Assembly (NCBI GenBank): GCA_037013495.1
Contig: CM072801.1
Span: 107,019,816 to 107,083,815, forward strand
Length of the DNA stretch: 64,000 nucleotides
From: Hippophae tibetana
Taxonomy: Eukaryota > Streptophyta > Magnoliopsida > Rosales > Elaeagnaceae
Direction: 5' to 3'
The first letter of the stretch is position 1. Each line of letters starts with the position of its first letter. The translations under genes and the position numbers were made by a program. The notes under the pieces were generated by a model. That model searched no databases, was not told the origin of the DNA, and saw only the letters and a program-made list of their open reading frames with translations. This document shows, piece after piece, positions 1 to 10,396 of the stretch.

Positions 1-911
1 TTTTTTATTCAGGATCAAAGATTGGTTGAACACCGAAAACAAAGAACAGGAAAATTATACAGTGAATTAAAAGAAAAGTACGAAATGAAATGCAAATAAG
101 AAAATAATGACAACAAAATCTAAAGAAAACAAAAGACTTGTAGAAATATATGTTTCTTTCATTGTTATTTGGACCAAAAGAATGCAAAAAACAAAAAAAT
201 GGAAACCTTTAGTAAATCTAATATATTAAGATAGATATTCTATTTTGGGCAACCAAGGCTTCAATACCAAATGATACGGATCTTTTATGTTGACCATTTT
301 GGAAACCATGAACTCAAATGAATGAGAAAGATTGAATTGCTAAGAACATGGTTAATATAATCAAATTTGAACAATTAAGAACACGATTAGAAAACCACGA
401 AAAATGTGAGACCAAACTATTAGACGTCGGAAAGTATTGTAAGCGATGGAATTTGGGTTCTAAAAAGTGGACAACTGAACTCTTTTTTACTTTATGTTTT
501 TTGCAAATTGAAATGAGTTTAGATTTGATATTTTATAATAGTCCTTTTGATGTATGACTTAAAAGTTATAACAGTTTAAAGTTGGAACCTCAATACATAA
601 TTTCTTTTTTTTAAATTACGAACTCCAGAAATTTTGTTGTTTTTTATTCATGATCAAAGATTGGTTGAACACCGAAAACAAAGAACAGGAAAATGATACA
701 GTGAATTAAAAGAAAAGTACGAAATGAAATGCAAATAAGAAAATAATGACAACAAAATCTAAAGAAAACAAAAGACTTGTAGAAATATTTGTTTCTTTAA
801 TTGTGATTTGTACCAAAAGAAGGCAAACAACAATAAAATTGAAAACTTTATTGAATCAAAAATTCAAAAAATAGATATTTTAAGAGACATATCGTATTTT
901 AGGAAACCAAG

Positions 912-923
912 GCTTCGATACCA
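912..923 (-). other. Primer-binding-site-like motif (representative copy, M2)
   Basis: The minus strand reads TGGTATCGAAGC. It matches 10 of 12 bases of TGGTATCAGAGC, the initiator-tRNA-Met primer site common in plant LTR elements (recalled from general knowledge, not searched). It starts with the obligatory TGG and follows the LTR-like CA end by two T's. Family B has TGGTATTGAAGC (one further change), and family C is broken at the start (TTGTATCGAAGC). It is one of the better conserved stretches of the monomer. Confidence 0.35.
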
Positions 924-925
924 AA

Positions 926-1250
926 TGATACGGATACTTTATGCGATGAATTTTGGAACCCATGAACTCAAATGAATGAGAAAGATGGAATTTCTAAAAC
1001 ATGGTTAATACAATCAAATTTGACCAATTAAGAACATCATTAGAAAAACAAGCAAAAATGTGCGACCGAACTATAAGACGTCGGAAAGTAGTGTAAGCGA
1101 TGAAATTTGGGTTCTAAAAAGTGGATAAAATAACTATTTTTTACTTTATGTTTTTGCAAATTGAAATGAGTTTAGATTTGATATTTTATAATGGTCCTTT
1201 TGATGTATGACTTAAAAGTTATAACAGTTTAAAGTTGGAACCTCAATACA
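926..1250 (-). other. LTR-like segment with TG...CA ends (representative copy, M2)
   Basis: This 325-bp stretch starts with TG ('tgatacgg') and ends with CA ('ctcaataca'), so it reads TG...CA on either strand. On the minus strand its end lies two bases before the primer-site-like motif of the same monomer, and its start lies three bases after a purine tract. The same arrangement exists at the equivalent place in nearly every monomer. It has no coding capacity. I infer that it could be the terminal repeat of a miniature LTR element (TRIM class). The alternative is coincidence in an AT-rich satellite. Confidence 0.35.
1181..1190 (-). promoter_or_regulatory. TATA-box-like motif in the LTR-like segment (representative copy, M2)
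   Basis: The minus strand reads TATAAAATAT about 60 bases inside the LTR-like segment, where a U3 promoter would lie. It is kept in all three families. M94 and M98 keep TATAAAATAA, and M47 and M51 have TATAAAATGT. No start site or downstream elements can be shown, and such strings are frequent in AT-rich DNA. Confidence 0.2.
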
Positions 1251-1253
1251 TAA

Positions 1254-1264
1254 TTTCTTTTTTT
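1254..1264 (-). other. Polypurine-tract-like run (representative copy, M2)
   Basis: The minus strand shows an unbroken purine run of seven A's, a G and three A's. It ends three bases before the TG start of the LTR-like segment, where a polypurine tract would sit in an LTR element. The run is present in almost all monomers with small length differences. Because the array is AT-rich, a run of this kind alone proves little. Confidence 0.25.
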
Positions 1265-1955
1265 GAAATTACGAACTCCAGAAATTTTGTTGTTTTTTAT
1301 TCAGGATCAAAGATTGGTTGAACACCGAAAACAAAGAATAGGAAAATGATACAGTGAATTAAAAGAAAAGTACAAAATGAAATGCAAATAAGAAAATAAT
1401 GACAACAAAATCTAAAGAAAACAAAAGACTTGTAGAAATATTTGTTTCTTTAATTGTGATTTGTACCAAAAGAAGGCAAACAACAATAAAATTGAAAACT
1501 TTGTTGAATCAAAAATTCAAAAAATAGATATTTTAAGAGACATATCGTATTTTAGGAAACCAAGGCTTCGATACCAAATGATACGGATACTTTATGCGAT
1601 TAATTTTGGAACCCATGAACTCAAATGAATGCGAAAGATGGAATTTCTAAAACATGGTTAATACAATCAAATTTGACCAATTAAGAACATCATTAGAAAA
1701 ATAAGCAAAAATGTGCGACCGAACTATAAGACGTCGGAAAGTAGTGTAACCGATGAAATTTGGGTTCTAAAAAGTGGATAAAATAACTATTTTTTACTTT
1801 ATGTTTTTGCAAATTGAAATGAGTTTAAATTTAATATTTTATAATGGTCCTTTTGATGTATGACTTAAAAGTTATAACAGTTTAAAGTTGGAACCTTAAT
1901 ACATAATTTCTTTTTTTTAAATTACGAACTCCAGAAATTTTGTTGTTTTTTATTC

Positions 1956-4900
1956 AGGATCAAAGAATGGTTGAACACCGAAAACAAAGAACAGGAAAAT
2001 GATACAGTGAATTAAAAGAAAAGTACGAAATGAAATGCAAATAAGAAAATAATGACAACAAAATCTAAAGAAAACAAAAGACTTGTAGAAATATTTGTTT
2101 CTTTCATTGTTATTTGGACCAAAAGAATGCAAAAAACCAAAAAATGGAAACCTTTAGTAAATCTAATATATTAAGATAGATATTCTATTTTGGGCAACCA
2201 AGGCTTCAATACCAAATGATACGGATCTTTTATGCGGACCATTTTGGAAACCATGAACTCAAAGGAATGAGAAAGATTGAATTGCTAAGAACATGGTTAA
2301 TATAATCAAATTTGAACAATTAAGAACAGGATTAGAAAACCACGCAAAATGTGAGACCAAACTATTAGATGTCGGAAAGTATTGTAAGCGATGGAATTTG
2401 GGTTCTAAAAAGTGGATAACTGAACTTTTTTTACTTTATGTTTTTGCAAATTGAAATGAGTTTAGATTTGATATTTTATAATAGTCGTTTTGATGTATAA
2501 CTTAAAAGTTATTACAGTTTAAAGTTGGAATCTCAATAAATAATTTCTTTTTTTTAAATTACGAACTCCAGAAATTTTGTTGTTTTTATTCAGGATCAAA
2601 GATTGGTTGAACGCTGAAAACAAAGAAAAGGAAAATGATATAATGAATTAAAAGAAAAGTACGAAATGAAATGCAAATAAGAAAATAACGACAACAAAAT
2701 CTAAAGAAAACAAAAGACTTGTAGAAATATTTGTTTCTTTAATTGTGATTTGTACCAAAAGAAGGCAAACAACAATTAAATTGAAAACTTTATTGAATCA
2801 AACATTCAAAAAATAGATATTTTAAGAGACATATCGTATTTTAGGAAACCAAGGCTTCGATACCAAATGATACGGATACTTTATGCGATGAATTTTGGAA
2901 CCCATGAACTCAAATGAATGAGAAAGATGGAATTTCTAAGAACATGGTTAATACAATCAAATTTGACCAATTAAGAACATCATTAGAAAAACAAGCAAAA
3001 ATGTGCGACCGAACTATAAGACGTCGGAAAGTAGTGTAAGCGATGAAATTTGGGTTCTAAAAAGTGGATAAAATAACTATTTTTTACTTTATGTTTTTGC
3101 AAATTGAAATGAGTTTAGATTTTATATTTTATAATGGTCCTTTTGATGTATGACTTAAAAGTTATAACAGTTTAAAGTTGGAACCTCAATACATAATTTC
3201 TTTTTTTTAAATTACGAACTCCAGAAATTTTGTTGTTTTTTATTCAGGATCAAAGATTGGTTGAACACCGAAAACAAAGAACAGGGAAATGATACAGTGA
3301 ATTAAAAGAAAAGTACGAAATGAAATGCAAATAAGAAAATAATGACAACAAAATCTAAAGAAAACAAAAGACTTGTAGAAATATTTGTTTCTTTAATTGT
3401 GATTTGTACCAAAAGAAGGCAAACAACAATAAAATTGAAAACTTTATTGAATCAAAAATTCAAAAAATAGATATTTTAAGAGACATATCGTATTTTAGGA
3501 AACCAAGGCTTCGATACCAAATGATACGGATACTTTATGCGATGAATTTTGGAACCCATGAACTCAAATGAATGAGAAAGATGGAATTTCTAAAACATGG
3601 TTAATACAATCAAATTTGACCAATTAAGAACATCATTAGAAAAACAAGCAAAAATGTGCGACCGAACTATAAGACGTCGGAAAGTAGTGTAAGCGATGAA
3701 ATTTGGGTTCTAAAAAGTGGATAAAATAACTATTTTTTACTTTATGTTTTTGCAAATTGAAATGAGTTTAGATTTGATATTTTATAATGGTCCTTTTGAT
3801 GTATGACTTAAAAGTTATAACAGTTTAAAGTTGGAACCTCAATACATAATTTCTTTTTTTGAAATTACGAACTCCAGAAATTTTGTTGTTTTTTATTCAG
3901 GATCAAAGATTGGTTGAACACCGAAAACAAAGAACAGGAAAATGATACAGTGAATTAAAAGAAAAGTACAAAATGAAATGCAAATAAGAAAATAATGACA
4001 ACAAAATCTAAAGAAAACAAAAGACTTGTAGAAATATTTGTTTCTTTAATTGTGATTTGTACCAAAAGAAGGCAAACAACAATAAAATTGAAAACTTTAT
4101 TGAATCAAAAATTCAAAAAATAGATATTTTAAGAGACATATCGTATTTTAGGAAACCAAGGCTTCGATACCAAATGATACGGATACTTTATGCGATGAAT
4201 TTTGGAACCCATGAACTCAAATGAATGAGAAAGATGGAATTTATAAAACATGGTTAATACAATCAAATTTGACCAATTAAGAACATCATTAGAAAAACAA
4301 GCAAAAATGTGCGACCGAACTATAAGACGTCGGAAAGTAGTGTAAGCGATGAAATTTGGGTTCTAAAAAGTGGATAAAATAACTATTTTTTACTTTATGT
4401 TTTTGCAAATTGAAATGAGTTTAGATTTGATATTTTATAATGGTCCTTTTGATGTATGACTTAAAAGTTATAACAGTTTAAAGTTGGAACCTCAATACAT
4501 AATTTCTTTTTTTGAAATTACGAACTCCAGAAATTTTGTTGTTTTTTATTCAGGATCAAAGATTGGTTGAACACCGAAAACAAAGAACAGGAAAATGATA
4601 CAGTGAATTAAAAGAAAAGTACAAAATGAAATGCAAATAAGAAAATAATGACAACAAAATCTAAAGAAAACAAAAGACTTGTAGAAATATTTGTTTCTTT
4701 AATTGTGATTTGTACCAAAAGAAGGCAAACAACAATAAAATTGAAAACTTTGTTGAATCAAAAATTCAAAAAATAGATATTTTAAGAGACATATCGTATT
4801 TTAGGAAACCAAGGCTTCGATACCAAATGATACGGATACTTTATGCGATTAATTTTGGAACCCATGAACTCAAATGAATGCGAAAGATGGAATTTCTAAA

Positions 4901-5204
4901 ACATGGTTAATACAATCAAATTTGACCAATTAAGAACATCATTAGAAAAACAAGCAAAAATGTGCGACCGAACTATAAGACGTCGGAAAGTAGTGTAAGC
5001 GATGAAATTTGGGTTCTAAAAAGTGGATAAAATAACTATTTTTTACTTTATGTTTTTGCAAATTGAAATGAGTTTAAATTTAATATTTTATAATGGTCCT
5101 TTTGATGTATGACTTAAAAGTTATAACAGTTTAAAGTTGGAACCTTAATACATAATTTCTTTTTTTTAAATTACGAACTCCAGAAATTTTGTTGTTTTTT
5201 ATTC
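1956..5204. repeat. Higher-order unit B2-A1-A2-A2-A3 (M4-M8), 3249 bp
   Basis: Monomers start at 1956 (B2), 2592 (A1), 3246 (A2), 3899 (A2) and 4552 (A3). B2 is marked by 'agaatggttgaac', 'tatgcggacc' and 'ttagatgtcgg'. A1 is marked by 'gaacgctg', 'gatataatg' and 'aacgacaac'. M6 carries 'acagggaaatg', shared only with the same position in the next two units (6495, 9091). M6 and M7 end with 'tttttttgaaatt' where most copies have 'ttttttttaaatt'. Confidence 0.92.
2155..2172. other. Family-B deletion site (representative copy, M4)
   Basis: Here B monomers read 'gtaaatctaatatattaag', while A and C monomers have a longer A/T stretch containing 'caaaaattcaaaaaatag'. The net loss is about 15 bases, and it accounts for the 636-640 bp length of family B against 653-655 bp for A and C. 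All B copies have it except M87, where the longer C-type sequence is present. Confidence 0.85.
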
Positions 5205-7800
5205 AGGATCAAAGAATGGTTGAACACCGAAAACAAAGAACAGGAAAATGATACAGTGAATTAAAAGAAAAGTACGAAATGAAATGCAAATAAGAAAATA
5301 ATGACAACAAAATCTAAAGAAAACAAAAGACTTGTAGAAATATTTGTTTCTTTCATTGTTATTTGGACCAAAAGAATGCAAAAAACCAAAAAATGGAAAC
5401 CTTTAGTAAATCTAATATATTAAGATAGATATTCTATTTTGGGCAACCAAGGCTTCAATACCAAATGATACGGATCTTTTATGCGGACCATTTTGGAAAC
5501 CATGAACTCAAAGGAATGAGAAAGATTGAATTGCTAAGAACATGGTTAATATAATCAAATTTGAACAATTAAGAACAGGATTAGAAAACCACGCAAAATG
5601 TGAGACCAAACTATTAGATGTCGGAAAGTATTGTAAGCGATGGAATTTGGGTTCTAAAAAGTGGATAACTGAACTTTTTTTACTTTATGTTTTTGCAAAT
5701 TGAAATGAGATTAGATTTGATATTTTATAATAGTCGTTTTGATGTATAACTTAAAAGTTATTACAGTTTAAAGTTGGAATCTCAATAAATAATTTCTTTT
5801 TTTTAAATTACGAACTCCAGAAATTTTGTTGTTTTTATTCAGGATCAAAGATTGGTTGAACGCTGAAAACAAAGAAAAGGAAAATGATATAATGAATTAA
5901 AAGAAAAGTACGAAATGAAATGCAAATAAGAAAATAACGACAACAAAATCTAAAGAAAACAAAAGACTTGTAGAAATATTTGTTTCTTTAATTGTGATTT
6001 GTACCAAAAGAAGGCAAACAACAATTAAATTGAAAACTTTATTGAATCAAACATTCAAAAAATAGATATTTTAAGAGACATATCGTATTTTAGGAAACCA
6101 AGGCTTCGATACCAAATGATACGGATACTTTATGCGATGAATTTTGGAACCCATGAACTCAAATGAATGAGAAAGATGGAATTTCTAAGAACATGGTTAA
6201 TACAATCAAATTTGACCAATTAAGAACATCATTAGAAAAACAAGCAAAAATGTGCGACCGAACTATAAGACGTCGGAAAGTAGTGTAAGCGATGAAATTT
6301 GGGTTCTAAAAAGTGGATAAAATAACTATTTTTTACTTTATGTTTTTGCAAATTGAAATGAGTTTAGATTTTATATTTTATAATGGTCCTTTTGATGTAT
6401 GACTTAAAAGTTATAACAGTTTAAAGTTGGAACCTCAATACATAATTTCTTTTTTTTAAATTACGAACTCCAGAAATTTTGTTGTTTTTTATTCAGGATC
6501 AAAGATTGGTTGAACACCGAAAACAAAGAACAGGGAAATGATACAGTGAATTAAAAGAAAAGTACGAAATGAAATGCAAATAAGAAAATAATGACAACAA
6601 AATCTAAAGAAAACAAAAGACTTGTAGAAATATTTGTTTCTTTAATTGTGATTTGTACCAAAAGAAGGCAAACAACAATAAAATTGAAAACTTTGTTGAA
6701 TCAAAAATTCAAAAAATAGATATTTTAAGAGACATATCGTATTTTAGGAAACCAAGGCTTCGATACCAAATGATACGGATACTTTATGCGATTAATTTTG
6801 GAACCCATGAACTCAAATGAATGCGAAAGATGGAATTTCTAAAACATGGTTAATACAATCAAATTTGACCAATTAAGAACATCATTAGAAAAACAAGCAA
6901 AAATGTGCGACCGAACTATAAGACGTCGGAAAGTAGTGTAAGCGATGAAATTTGGGTTCTAAAAAGTGGATAAAATAACTATTTTTTACTTTATGTTTTT
7001 GCAAATTGAAATGAGTTTAAATTTAATATTTTATAATGGTCCTTTTGATGTATGACTTAAAAGTTATAACAGTTTAAAGTTGGAACCTTAATACATAATT
7101 TCTTTTTTTTAAATTACGAACTCCAGAAATTTTGTTGTTTTTTATTCAGGATCAAAGAATGGTTGAACACCGAAAACAAAGAACAGGAAAATGATACAGT
7201 GAATTAAAAGAAAAGTACGAAATGAAATGCAAATAAGAAAATAATGACAACAAAATCTAAAGAAAACAAAAGACTTGTAGAAATATTTGTTTCTTTAATT
7301 GTGATTTGTACCAAAAGAAGGCAAACAACAATAAAATTGAAAACTTTGTTGAATCAAAAATTCAAAAAATAGATATTTTAAGAGACATATCGTATTTTAG
7401 GAAACCAAGGCTTCGATACCAAATGATACGGATACTTTATGCGATTAATTTTGGAACCCATGAACTCAAATGAATGCGAAAGATGGAATTTCTAAAACAT
7501 GGTTAATACAATCAAATTTGACCAATTAAGAACATCATTAGAAAAACAAGCAAAAATGTGCGACCGAACTATAAGACGTCGGAAAGTAGTGTAAGCGATG
7601 AAATTTGGGTTCTAAAAAGTGGATAAAATAACTATTTTTTACTTTATGTTTTTGCAAATTGAAATGAGTTTAAATTTAATATTTTATAATGGTCCTTTTG
7701 ATGTATGACTTAAAAGTTATAACAGTTTAAAGTTGGAACCTTAATACATAATTTCTTTTTTTTAAATTACGAACTCCAGAAATTTTGTTGTTTTTTATTC
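5205..7800. repeat. Higher-order unit B2-A1-A-A3 (M9-M12), 2596 bp
   Basis: Monomers start at 5205 (B2), 5841 (A1), 6495 (A2 head with A3 body) and 7148 (A3). M9 shares the private 'atgagattagattt' with M13, and M10 shares 'caaacattc' with M5 and M14. M12 is mosaic: it opens with the B2-type 'agaatggttgaac' near 7157 but is an A3 monomer from about 7290 onward. Confidence 0.92.
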
Positions 7801-10396
7801 AGGATCAAAGAATGGTTGAACACCGAAAACAAAGAACAGGAAAATGATACAGTGAATTAAAAGAAAAGTACGAAATGAAATGCAAATAAGAAAATAATGA
7901 CAACAAAATCTAAAGAAAACAAAAGACTTGTAGAAATATTTGTTTCTTTCATTGTTATTTGGACCAAAAGAATGCAAAAAACCAAAAAATGGAAACCTTT
8001 AGTAAATCTAATATATTAAGATAGATATTCTATTTTGGGCAACCAAGGCTTCAATACCAAATGATACGGATCTTTTATGCGGACCATTTTGGAAACCATG
8101 AACTCAAAGGAATGAGAAAGATTGAATTGCTAAGAACATGGTTAATATAATCAAATTTGAACAATTAAGAACAGGATTAGAAAACCACGCAAAATGTGAG
8201 ACCAAACTATTAGATGTCGGAAAGTATTGTAAGCGATGGAATTTGGGTTCTAAAAAGTGGATAACTGAACTTTTTTTACTTTATGTTTTTGCAAATTGAA
8301 ATGAGATTAGATTTGATATTTTATAATAGTCGTTTTGATGTATAACTTAAAAGTTATTACAGTTTAAAGTTGGAATCTCAATAAATAATTTCTTTTTTTT
8401 AAATTACGAACTCCAGAAATTTTGTTGTTTTTATTCAGGATCAAAGATTGGTTGAACGCTGAAAACAAAGAAAAGGAAAATGATATAATGAATTAAAAGA
8501 AAAGTACGAAATGAAATGCAAATAAGAAAATAACGACAACAAAATCTAAAGAAAACAAAAGACTTGTAGAAATATTTGTTTCTTTAATTGTGATTTGTAC
8601 CAAAAGAAGGCAAACAACAATTAAATTGAAAACTTTATTGAATCAAACATTCAAAAAATAGATATTTTAAGAGACATATCGTATTTTAGGAAACCAAGGC
8701 TTCGATACCAAATGATACGGATACTTTATGCGATGAATTTTGGAACCCATGAACTCAAATGAATGAGAAAGATGGAATTTCTAAGAACATGGTTAATACA
8801 ATCAAATTTGACCAATTAAGAACATCATTAGAAAAACAAGCAAAAATGTGCGACCGAACTATAAGACGTCGGAAAGTAGTGTAAGCGATGAAATTTGGGT
8901 TCTAAAAAGTGGATAAAATAACTATTTTTTACTTTATGTTTTTGCAAATTGAAATGAGTTTAGATTTTATATTTTATAATGGTCCTTTTGATGTATGACT
9001 TAAAAGTTATAACAGTTTAAAGTTGGAACCTCAATACATAATTTCTTTTTTTTAAATTACGAACTCCAGAAATTTTGTTGTTTTTTATTCAGGATCAAAG
9101 ATTGGTTGAACACCGAAAACAAAGAACAGGGAAATGATACAGTGAATTAAAAGAAAAGTACGAAATGAAATGCAAATAAGAAAATAATGACAACAAAATC
9201 TAAAGAAAACAAAAGACTTGTAGAAATATTTGTTTCTTTAATTGTGATTTGTACCAAAAGAAGGCAAACAACAATAAAATTGAAAACTTTATTGAATCAA
9301 AAATTCAAAAAATAGATATTTTAAGAGACATATCGTATTTTAGGAAACCAAGGCTTCGATACCAAATGATACGGATACTTTATGCGATGAATTTTGGAAC
9401 CCATGAACTCAAATGAATGAGAAAGATGGAATTTCTAAAACATGGTTAATACAATCAAATTTGACCAATTAAGAACATCATTAGAAAAACAAGCAAAAAT
9501 GTGCGACCGAACTATAAGACGTCGGAAAGTAGTGTAAGCGATGAAATTTGGGTTCTAAAAAGTGGATAAAATAACTATTTTTTACTTTATGTTTTTGCAA
9601 ATTGAAATGAGTTTAGATTTGATATTTTATAATGGTCCTTTTGATGTATGACTTAAAAGTTATAACAGTTTAAAGTTGGAACCTCAATACATAATTTCTT
9701 TTTTTGAAATTACGAACTCCAGAAATTTTGTTGTTTTTTATTCAGGATCAAAGATTGGTTGAACACCGAAAACAAAGAACAGGAAAATGATACAGTGAAT
9801 TAAAAGAAAAGTACAAAATGAAATGCAAATAAGAAAGTAATGACAACAAAATCTAAAGAAAACAAAAGACTTGTAGAAATATTTGTTTCTTTAATTGTGA
9901 TTTGTACCAAAAGAAGGCAAACAACAATAAAATTGAAAACTTTGTTGAATCAAAAATTCAAAAAATAGATATTTTAAGAGACATATCGTATTTTAGGAAA
10001 CCAAGGCTTCGATACCAAATGATACGGATACTTTATGCGATTAATTTTGGAACCCATGAACTCAAATGAATGCGAAAGATGGAATTTCTAAAACATGGTT
10101 AATACAATCAAATTTGACCAATTAAGAACATCATTAGAAAAACAAGCAAAAATGTGCGACCGAACTATAAGACGTCGGAAAGTAGTGTAAGCGATGAAAT
10201 TTGGGTTCTAAAAAGTGGATAAAATAACTATTTTTTACTTTATGTTTTTGCAAATTGAAATGAGTTTAAATTTAATATTTTATAATGGTCCTTTTGATGT
10301 ATGACTTAAAAGTTATAACAGTTTAAAGTTGGAACCTTAATACATAATTTCTTTTTTTTAAATTACGAACTCCAGAAATTTTGTTGTTTTTTATTC
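7801..10396. repeat. Higher-order unit B2-A1-A2-A3 (M13-M16), 2596 bp
   Basis: Monomers start at 7801 (B2), 8437 (A1), 9091 (A2) and 9744 (A3). The length equals that of the preceding unit exactly. Shared private variants ('atgagattagattt', 'caaacattc', 'acagggaaatg') mark it as a close copy of that unit. Its last two monomers are a clean A2-A3 pair, without the mosaic heads seen at 6495 and 7148. Confidence 0.92.

Larger units (their letters stand above)
11..1955. repeat. Satellite block B1-A-A3 (M1-M3)
   Basis: Monomers start at 11 (B1, 639 bp), 650 (A2) and 1303 (A3). M1 carries the B1 marks 'tatgttgacc' and 'accacgaaaaatg' and one extra T in 'gttttttgcaaa'. M2 begins with the variant 'atgatcaaag'. 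M3 has the A3 marks 'ttgttgaatc', 'gcgattaatttt' and 'taaatttaatat'. The same order with the same spacings recurs at 20806. Confidence 0.93.

Noticed and set aside
5..187. Recurring 60-aa minus-strand open frame (also in longer 74- and 85-aa forms) at the head of many monomers
   Set aside because: It recurs because the monomer recurs. The peptide is a low-complexity Phe/Ile/Cys-rich reading of the A-rich strand, its length changes with each family's indels, and many monomers have it broken. Nothing suggests selection on a protein.
348..557. 69-aa plus-strand open frame in M1, repeated at 21143, 56119 and 59997
   Set aside because: It is open only in the B1 copies with one extra T in 'gttttttgcaaa'. 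Sister copy M85 has a stop from a single base change ('aagtaatgtaagc'). It has no known domain, and the other monomers are closed.
911..933. CENP-B-box-like site around 'cttcgatacc...gatacgg'
   Set aside because: It has TTCG and a later CGG, but the spacing and the central A of the CENP-B box do not fit. I do not call it.
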